Source of the DNA: DASTGO01 sp035719045
Lineage (GTDB): Bacteria; Actinomycetota; Actinomycetes; Actinomycetales; Kineosporiaceae
Direction of reading: 5' to 3'
DNA length: 11,141 nt
Assembly: GCA_035719045.1 (NCBI GenBank)
Contig: DASTGO010000460.1
Location: forward strand, 1-11,141
Of this stretch, positions 6,081-11,141 are shown piece after piece. The notes beneath the pieces were generated by a model. It had not been told where the DNA came from, made no database searches, and was given only the letters and a program-made list of their open reading frames with translations. Numbering within the stretch: position 1 is the stretch's first letter; each line of letters begins with the position of its first letter. The position numbers and the translations under genes were made by a program.

Positions 6081-8495
6081 GTGACCTTCCATCAATCTCC
6101 AGCTGGATGGGTCCTGCTCACAGCTGCCCTGCTCGGCTGCGCAGCGGCCGGCTGGGTCTGGCATTACACCCATGCCGCCGCCAGGGTGAGCCTTGCCGCA
6201 CTGCTGGTCGCCGAGGCCGTCTGGTGTGCCGCCTACGGCATGGAGCTGATCACCGTCGGGCGCGTCAGCAGAGAGGTCTGGGGCGACCTGGAGTATCTGG
6301 GGACGACGGTGCTGCCGATCGCCTGGCTGATGTTCGTCCTCGAATACACCGGTCGACGCCCGCACCAGCTGAGGGCCGTGCTCACGTGGCTCGCCGTGGA
6401 GCCGCTGGCGCTCTTCGCCGTCCTGGTCATCCCCGCCACCCACGACCTCGTCCGCTCATTCCCCCCGGGCCCGGTTCCGCCCGTCCCCGTGGTGCAGTTG
6501 GGACCGGTGTACTGGGCACACTTCGGCTACACGACCCTGCTCGCCACAGCAGCCACGTTCCTGCTCGTGGCCAGGCTGCTACGGGTGTCGCGCATCTACC
6601 GGCGACAGTCCGTGGTGCTGGTGGTGTCGGTCGCGGTGCCGGTGACAGCGAACATCGCCTCGAGCTTCGGTCTCACGTTCGCACGGCAGTACGACCCGAC
6701 GCCGGTCGCTGCGGTACTCGGCGGACTCGTGCTGGTCTGGGGCTCCTTCCGCTACCGGCTCCTGGACCTACCGCCGTTGGCGCGGAGCCTGGCCTTCGAC
6801 TGCCTCACCGATCCCATCCTCGTCGTCGATCTCTACGGCCGGATCGTCGACCGCAATCCCGCCGCTGCTCGTCAACTCCCGGCGGGGGCCTGCATCGGCG
6901 CTGCCCTGCAGGATCTCCTGCATGATCAGGCGGCCTTGGTCGACGCCACGCCCACAGGTGCCGAGATCGGGGTCGGCAGCGCCGCTGAGCCTCGGTACTT
7001 CGAGCTGGTGGCGTCCACGCTGACGGATGCCGTCGGGCGGGTGACCGGTCAGCTGGTGCATCTGCGGGACATCACCGCTCGCAAACAGGCCGAGGGCCGT
7101 CTGCGGCATCTGGCCCAGTACGACCAGCTGACCCAACTGCCCAACCGTCAGCTGCTGACCGACCGACTCACCCAGGCTGTCGCGCGTGCCCGCCGGTCAG
7201 GCGGCCGTTGCGCTCTGCTCCTGCTCGACGTGGACCGGTTCAAACTGATCAACGACAGCATGGGGCACGACATCGGCGATCAGGTCCTGGCCGTGGTCGC
7301 CCGCCGGATCCGGGCGGGGCGCCGCGACGAGGACACCGCGGCTCGCCTGGGGGGTGACGAGTTCGCCGTTCTCCTGCCGGAGATCGAGTCCCCCCGGGAC
7401 GCGGACCTGGTCGCCAGTCGGATCCTCGCCGGGTTCGCCCGCCCGCTGGAGCTGGCGGATCGGGAGGTCATGGTGACCACCAGCGTCGGGGTGGCGGTGT
7501 GGCCGGACGACACCTCGGATCCTCAGCACTTGTTCACCTGTGCCGATGCCGCTCTGTACCGCGCAAAGCGGCACGGCCGCAACCGCGTCGAGGCCGGGGC
7601 CGGGGTCGTGGCCGGGGCCGGGGCCGGGGCCGCAGCCGGACCCGACACGGTGTCGACACGACTCGCCCTGGGCGCGCAGCTGTGGCACGCGCTGCGCCTC
7701 GACGAGCTCCTGATGGCGTTCCAGCCGATCGTCCGCATCCCTGACGGAGGTCTGGTGGCCATGGAAGCGCTGCTGCGCTGGCAGCATCCGCAGTTGGGCC
7801 TGCTCGGCCCGGACCAGTTCCTGCCGGCCGCGGAGGAGGCGGGACTGACCATGGAGATCGACCAATGGGTGCTGACGCATGCCTGCATGCAGGCCTGCCG
7901 CTGGACGAGCGGCGGCCGGACCGTCCCCGTGTCCGTGAACGTCTCCGCGCAACGGATGCGGGACGCTCCGCTGACGCTTGCCGCCGACGTCGCAGCGGTC
8001 CTGGACCGTACCTCCCTCCCGTCGGACCTGCTGATCCTGGAAATCAGCGAGCGGACGGTCATCGACGATCCGGAGCCCCTCGCCGGGGAGCTGCGTGACC
8101 TGCGCCAACTGGGTGTCGGCCTGGCTCTGGACGACTTCGGGGCGGGGCACACGTCCCTGACACACCTGCGGCGGCTCCCGTTGACCATCCTGAAGGTCGA
8201 TCGTGAGCTTCTCGGCGGCCTCACCCAGGACTCCGATGATCTCGGGATCATGTCCGCAGTCGTCACCCTGGCCCAGATCCTCGGTCTGACCGTGGTGGCC
8301 GAGGGCATTGAGCACCGCGAGCAGGTGACCGTCCTCGAGCAGCTCGGTTGCTCGCTCGGTCAGGGTTTCCTGCTCTGCCCCCCGCTCGACGCCGACGCGG
8401 CCGTCACCTACGTCAGAGACCAGGCACGGTCGCTCCTCGCCCCGACGGCGCCAGGACCGGCCCAGCGAGACGTGCCGGGTAGGGCACCGGGCTGA
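6081..8495 (+). CDS. 7TM-sensor, PAS, GGDEF and EAL protein (c-di-GMP turnover)
   Basis: This is a bifunctional-type c-di-GMP protein of 804 residues, counted from GTG 6081. The N-terminus (~10-220) has seven hydrophobic helices and the segment LEYLGTTVLPIAWLMFVLEYTGR, the hallmark of the histidine-kinase N-terminal 7TM sensor (HisKA_7TM). A PAS domain (~236-332) follows. GGDEF (~343-505) has GGDEF at 424-428, and R415/D418 form the RxxD inhibitory site. An Ala-Gly linker (505-522) leads to EAL (~534-785): EAL at 562-564, N620, E654, DDFG at 684-687, K705, E741 and Q761 are all present, so phosphodiesterase activity is likely. Both domains look competent; which dominates is unknown. GTG 6081 gives the usual short N-terminus of this sensor family, but has no clear ribosome site; GTG 5988, GTG 6030 and TTG 6039 are alternatives, the last with GAAG eight bases upstream. 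It is divergent from gatC and convergent with ligA. Confidence 0.95.
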   Translation: MTFHQSPAGWVLLTAALLGCAAAGWVWHYTHAAARVSLAALLVAEAVWCAAYGMELITVGRVSREVWGDLEYLGTTVLPIAWLMFVLEYTGRRPHQLRAVLTWLAVEPLALFAVLVIPATHDLVRSFPPGPVPPVPVVQLGPVYWAHFGYTTLLATAATFLLVARLLRVSRIYRRQSVVLVVSVAVPVTANIASSFGLTFARQYDPTPVAAVLGGLVLVWGSFRYRLLDLPPLARSLAFDCLTDPILVVDLYGRIVDRNPAAARQLPAGACIGAALQDLLHDQAALVDATPTGAEIGVGSAAEPRYFELVASTLTDAVGRVTGQLVHLRDITARKQAEGRLRHLAQYDQLTQLPNRQLLTDRLTQAVARARRSGGRCALLLLDVDRFKLINDSMGHDIGDQVLAVVARRIRAGRRDEDTAARLGGDEFAVLLPEIESPRDADLVASRILAGFARPLELADREVMVTTSVGVAVWPDDTSDPQHLFTCADAALYRAKRHGRNRVEAGAGVVAGAGAGAAAGPDTVSTRLALGAQLWHALRLDELLMAFQPIVRIPDGGLVAMEALLRWQHPQLGLLGPDQFLPAAEEAGLTMEIDQWVLTHACMQACRWTSGGRTVPVSVNVSAQRMRDAPLTLAADVAAVLDRTSLPSDLLILEISERTVIDDPEPLAGELRDLRQLGVGLALDDFGAGHTSLTHLRRLPLTILKVDRELLGGLTQDSDDLGIMSAVVTLAQILGLTVVAEGIEHREQVTVLEQLGCSLGQGFLLCPPLDADAAVTYVRDQARSLLAPTAPGPAQRDVPGRAPG
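7592..7631 (+). repeat. GGGGCC hexanucleotide repeats encoding the GGDEF-EAL linker
   Basis: Two tracts of the hexamer CCGGGG (7592-7605 and 7610-7631) encode the Ala-Gly linker between GGDEF and EAL. Five GGGG runs (7596-7599, 7602-7605, 7614-7617, 7620-7623, 7626-7629) lie close together on the coding strand, so a G-quadruplex is possible. Slippage by whole units would add or remove Ala-Gly pairs without breaking the frame. Confidence 0.8.
7881..7894. repeat. Perfect 14-bp palindrome within the EAL coding region
   Basis: GCCTGCATGCAGGC is its own reverse complement. It falls in codons for ACMQA, a variable helix of the EAL domain, so it could be chance from codon use. No function is claimed. 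Confidence 0.4.
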
Positions 8496-8579
8496 CCGCA
8501 CTCCTCGGCGGACCACCTCGGACTGCTGACCTCCGCCCCGGACTGCCCACGACAGACTGCGGCGTTCGGCCTCGGACGG

Positions 8580-8603
8580 GGTCAGGACGGGTGGTCAGGA
8601 CGG
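8580..8603. repeat. 11-nt direct repeat at the ligA stop codon
   Basis: GGTCAGGACGG occurs at 8580-8590 and 8593-8603, with a period of 13. The second copy contains the ligA stop codon and last codons; the first lies just past it. The rest of the 99-base convergent gap (8496-8594) has only a weak hairpin (GGCGGA 8507-8512 with TCCGCC 8532-8537) and no clear terminator. Confidence 0.55.
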
Positions 8604-10796
8604 ATCGGATGCCACGGCCTCCCGGACCGCGTCCGGGCCGCCCTCCAGCAGCAGCCGGAACCCGGCCTCGTCGAGGATCGGCACCCCCAGCTTCTCGGCG
8701 TTGTCCCGCTTGCTGCCCGGGTTCTCCCCGGCGACGACGAAGTCGGTCTTCTTCGACACACTGCCGGACGCCTTGCCGCCGCGGGTCAGGATCGCCTCCT
8801 TGGCCTGGTCTCGGCTGAACCCCTCGAGGGAGCCCGTGACGACGACGGTGAGGCCCTCGAGGGTCCGCGGCGTGGTGGTGTCCACCTGGTCGTGCATCCG
8901 GACCCCGGCGGCCTCCCACTTCTGCACGACCTCGACATGCCAGCCGACGGTGAACCACTCCGCGACCGCCTCGGCGATCACCGGCCCGACACCGTCGACG
9001 GCAGCCAGTTCGGCGGGGTCTGCCTCCCGGATCCGCGGCAGCGAGCCCATCGCCTGGGCCAGCGCACGGGCGGCGGTCGGGCCGACATGCCGGATCGACA
9101 GCGCGACCAGCACCCGCCACAGCGGCTGGGTCTTGGCCTTCTCCAGGTTGTCCAGCAGGCGGCGGCCGTTGGCGGACAGCTCGCCGTCCTTGCGGGTGTA
9201 CAGCGGGACGCAGCGCAGCTTGCCCTCGGTGAGGTCGAACAGGTCCCCCTCGTCGGACAGCACCTGCGGCCCGGCCTGCAGCAGGGCGATCGCCCCCTCA
9301 TAGCCCAGGGCCTCGATGTCGAAGGCTCCGCGGCCGGCCACGTGGAACAGCCGCTCCCGCAGCTGCGCCGGGCAGGACCGCGCGTTGGGGCAGCGGATGT
9401 CGGCGTCGCCCTCCTTCTCGTAGGCCAGCGGTGTGCCGCACTCCGGGCACTGGGTGGGCATCACGAACTCGCGCTCGTCGCCGGTGCGGGCATCGACCAC
9501 CGGCCCGACGATCTCCGGGATGACGTCACCGGCCTTGCGCAGCACGACGACGTCGCCGATCAGCACGCCCTTGCGCTTCACCTCGGAGGCGTTGTGCAGG
9601 GTGGCCATGGCGACCGTCGACCCGGAGACCAGGACCGGCTCCATCACGCCGTAGGGGGTGACCCGGCCGGTGCGCCCGACGTTCACCCGGATGTCGAGCA
9701 GCCGGGTGTTCACCTCCTCCGGCGGGTACTTGTAGGCGACCGCCCAGCGCGGGGCCCGGCTGGTCGCGCCGAGACGCCGTTGCAGGCCGACGTCGTCCAC
9801 CTTGACCACGACGCCGTCGATCTCGTGCACCTGGTCGTGCCGGTGCTCGCCGAAGTACCGGACGTACTCGCGGACCTCCGCGACGCCGGCGACCACCCGG
9901 TAGCTGTCGGAGACGGGCATCCCCCAGGCCTTGAGCAGCTCGTACGCCTGGGACTGCCGGGTGATGTCCAGCCCGTCGCGGGCACCGATCCCGTGGACGA
10001 GCAGGCGCAGCGGCCGGGTCGCGGTGACCCGGGGGTCCTTCTGGCGCAGGGAGCCCGCGGCGGCGTTGCGCGGGTTGGCGAAGGGCGCCTTCCCCGCCTC
10101 GACCAGGGACGCGTTGAGGTCGGCGAAGGCCTCGACCGGGAAGAACACCTCACCGCGGACCTCGACCCTGGCCGGGTGCGGGGCCTGGCCCGGACCGCCG
10201 CCGGCCAGCTGGTGCGGGACCCCGGCGATGGTGCGGACGTTGAGCGTCACATCCTCCCCGGTCCGCCCGTCGCCGCGGGTGGCCGCCCGGACCAGCCGCC
10301 CCTGCTCGTACAGCAGGTTGACCGCCAGGCCGTCGATCTTCAGCTCGCACAGGTACCGGGGGGTCGTGCCGGTGTCCCGCTCGGTGCGCTCGGCCCAGGC
10401 CTGCAGTTCCTCGTCACTGAACACGTTGTCCAGGCTGAGCATCCGCTCCAGGTGGTCCACCGGCTGGAAGTCCGTCGACCAGGTGCCGCCGACCTTCTGG
10501 GTGGGTGAGTCCGGCGTGCGCAGCCCCGGGTACCGCGCCTCCAGCTCGTCCAACTCCCGCAGCAGGGCGTCGTACTGTGCATCGGAGACGGTCGGCGCGT
10601 CACGCACGTAGTAGGCGAACTGGTGGCCGCGGATCTCGTCGGCGAGATCGGTCCAGCGGTGGCGGGCGGTGTCCGGGATCGACTCCTGGGCGCCCGCGCC
10701 CGTCGATCCGGTCGCCGACAGCGCCGCCTCCACCTCGATGTCGTCCACCGAACCGTCGCTGTCGTCCACCGAACCGTCCTCCCCGGCCTCGTCCAC
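8595..10796 (-). CDS. ligA: NAD-dependent DNA ligase
   Basis: LigA seals nicks in DNA during replication and repair, using NAD+ to form the ligase-adenylate. The protein has 733 residues from GTG 10796. Domains in order are: domain Ia with HQFAYYVRDAPTVSDAQYD (~58-76), adenylation domain with nucleophile K153 in CELKIDG, RGDGRTGEDVTLNVRTIAG (174-192), OB fold, a zinc finger with C450, C453, C469 and C475, helix-hairpin-helix region (~490-615) and a C-terminal BRCT domain (~643-718). Compared with Mycobacterium tuberculosis LigA (K123, 691 residues, from memory) the N-terminus is about 30 residues longer and is acidic. GTG 10796 is chosen for its ribosome site; the frame stays open to GTG 10892, which has none close by. 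It stands alone on this strand, converging on the GGDEF-EAL gene. Confidence 0.98.
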   Translation of the reverse strand: MDEAGEDGSVDDSDGSVDDIEVEAALSATGSTGAGAQESIPDTARHRWTDLADEIRGHQFAYYVRDAPTVSDAQYDALLRELDELEARYPGLRTPDSPTQKVGGTWSTDFQPVDHLERMLSLDNVFSDEELQAWAERTERDTGTTPRYLCELKIDGLAVNLLYEQGRLVRAATRGDGRTGEDVTLNVRTIAGVPHQLAGGGPGQAPHPARVEVRGEVFFPVEAFADLNASLVEAGKAPFANPRNAAAGSLRQKDPRVTATRPLRLLVHGIGARDGLDITRQSQAYELLKAWGMPVSDSYRVVAGVAEVREYVRYFGEHRHDQVHEIDGVVVKVDDVGLQRRLGATSRAPRWAVAYKYPPEEVNTRLLDIRVNVGRTGRVTPYGVMEPVLVSGSTVAMATLHNASEVKRKGVLIGDVVVLRKAGDVIPEIVGPVVDARTGDEREFVMPTQCPECGTPLAYEKEGDADIRCPNARSCPAQLRERLFHVAGRGAFDIEALGYEGAIALLQAGPQVLSDEGDLFDLTEGKLRCVPLYTRKDGELSANGRRLLDNLEKAKTQPLWRVLVALSIRHVGPTAARALAQAMGSLPRIREADPAELAAVDGVGPVIAEAVAEWFTVGWHVEVVQKWEAAGVRMHDQVDTTTPRTLEGLTVVVTGSLEGFSRDQAKEAILTRGGKASGSVSKKTDFVVAGENPGSKRDNAEKLGVPILDEAGFRLLLEGGPDAVREAVASDPS
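10740..10778 (-). repeat. Two 18-nt direct repeats encoding an acidic tail of LigA
   Basis: An identical 18-base unit lies at 10740-10757 and 10761-10778, with a period of 21, so it is in frame. Read on the minus strand it encodes DGSVDD twice (DGSVDDS-DGSVDDI). It lies in the first ~20 residues of LigA, before domain Ia. Confidence 0.85.
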
Positions 10797-10803
10797 GCGG
10801 TCA

Positions 10804-10810
10804 TCCTGCC
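10804..10810 (-). promoter_or_regulatory. Ribosome binding site that fixes the ligA start
   Basis: The minus strand reads GGCAGGA, seven bases before GTG 10796. The overlapping ATG 10803-10801 is out of frame with LigA and leads to an arginine-rich shadow frame. Confidence 0.6.
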
Positions 10811-10897
10811 CGACCGGTCCGACAGCCGCCGCACCGCCCGCGGAGACGTCGCCAGGCGTCTCCCCGGTCCGGGAGGGTCCCACACGACACACGAACG

Positions 10898-10913
10898 GTA
10901 GCTGACTTGCTAC
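10898..10913. promoter_or_regulatory. Inverted repeat in the ligA divergent promoter region
   Basis: GTAGC-TGACTT-GCTAC has 5-bp arms and a 6-base centre, in the least GC-rich part of the region between ligA and the plus-strand gene. TTGCTA (10907-10912) and TAGCAT (10933-10938) are promoter-like on the plus strand but 20 bases apart, longer than ideal. It is a candidate operator only. Confidence 0.35.
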
Positions 10914-10990
10914 TCCTCGTTATCACGTCCTCTAGCATCGACCGCGGACCCCCGGCCGCCTGGAGCCGTCGGTCGTCTGATCCCGCCCGA

Positions 10991-11010
10991 CCCGCCGGCG
11001 GGCAGCTGCC
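10991..11010. repeat. Two overlapping perfect palindromes upstream of the right-edge gene
   Basis: CCCGCCGGCGGG (10991-11002) and GGCAGCTGCC (11001-11010) are each self-complementary and share two bases. They lie 16 bases before the ribosome site of the plus-strand gene, so they would be in its leader if transcription starts near 10940. Confidence 0.5.
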
Positions 11011-11025
11011 GCGGGCCAGCCCCCT

Positions 11026-11030
11026 GGGAG
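11026..11030 (+). promoter_or_regulatory. Ribosome binding site of the right-edge gene
   Basis: GGGAG ends 5 bases before GTG 11036 and supports that start. Confidence 0.55.
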
Positions 11031-11035
11031 CCACA

Positions 11036-11141
11036 GTGTCGAGCCTGAGACGCCGCCCGACCGGCGGCACTGCACGCGCAGCCACCCGCCGCCGCGATCC
11101 CCTGCCCACCGCCGCCCGGGCCCTCGGCCTGGCCCTGGCCG
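11036..11141 (+). CDS. Start of a probable exported protein, cut by the window edge
   Basis: Thirty-five codons are visible from GTG 11036. The peptide starts MSSLRRRPTGGTARAATRRR and turns hydrophobic at TAARALGLALA, which looks like the basic and early hydrophobic parts of a signal peptide or membrane anchor. The RRR is not followed by a good twin-arginine consensus. It is divergent from ligA. In Mycobacterium tuberculosis a lipoprotein gene, lpqA, lies near ligA as I recall, but there is too little sequence here to assign a family. The start rests on GGGAG at 11026-11030. Confidence 0.55.
   Translation, partial: MSSLRRRPTGGTARAATRRRDPLPTAARALGLALA

Noticed and set aside
7197..8516. A 439-codon minus-strand frame opposite the EAL region
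   Set aside because: Shadow of the conserved GGDEF-EAL frame; composition is Arg/Gln/His/Val-rich with no recognisable domain.
8892..10508. A 538-codon plus-strand frame opposite ligA
   Set aside because: LigA motifs run without a break on the other strand; this product is Val/His/Asp/Gly-rich and featureless.
10797..10892. Longer LigA starting at GTG 10892 (765 residues)
   Set aside because: No ribosome site within a normal distance, whereas GTG 10796 has GGCAGGA seven bases upstream.

Overview
The window is high-GC DNA with strong G/C at third codon positions. Long shadow reading frames lie opposite the real genes. This, the close match of GatC and LigA to actinobacterial sequences, and the gatCAB-ligA neighbourhood all point to an actinomycete (Actinomycetota). 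I cannot name the genus. No tRNA, rRNA, CRISPR array, insertion sequence or transposase is visible.

Layout, left to right. (1) Positions 1-1940, minus strand: the first 646 residues of a multi-spanning membrane GGDEF-EAL protein (cyclic-di-GMP turnover). Its C-terminus runs off the left edge. (2) 1941-2302: a 362-base non-coding gap holding this gene's leader, an AT-rich promoter-like island with a direct repeat, and a 17-bp tandem repeat just past the end of gatB. (3) 2303-5717, minus strand: the tightly overlapping operon gatC-gatA-gatB, encoding the tRNA-dependent amidotransferase that makes Gln-tRNA(Gln) and/or Asn-tRNA(Asn). (4) 5718-6080: a divergent intergenic region with a 13-nt direct repeat. 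(5) 6081-8495, plus strand: a second, complete c-di-GMP enzyme with a seven-helix sensor of the histidine-kinase-N-terminal (HisKA_7TM) type, then PAS, GGDEF and EAL domains. All key residues of both catalytic domains are present. (6) 8595-10796, minus strand: ligA, the NAD-dependent DNA ligase, with an unusual acidic N-terminal tail. It converges on the c-di-GMP gene. (7) 10797-11141: a divergent promoter region and the first 35 residues of a plus-strand protein that looks exported.

The translation and replication genes are ordinary housekeeping genes. The less expected content is two different membrane-anchored GGDEF-EAL proteins, one on each side of gatCAB. They differ in sensor architecture and in whether the product-inhibition (I) site is present, so they probably answer to different signals. 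Nothing seen amounts to a clearly new biological system. The best candidates for follow-up are the regulatory DNA around the two c-di-GMP genes, the GGGGCC repeat encoding the linker between GGDEF and EAL, and the duplicated acidic tail of LigA.
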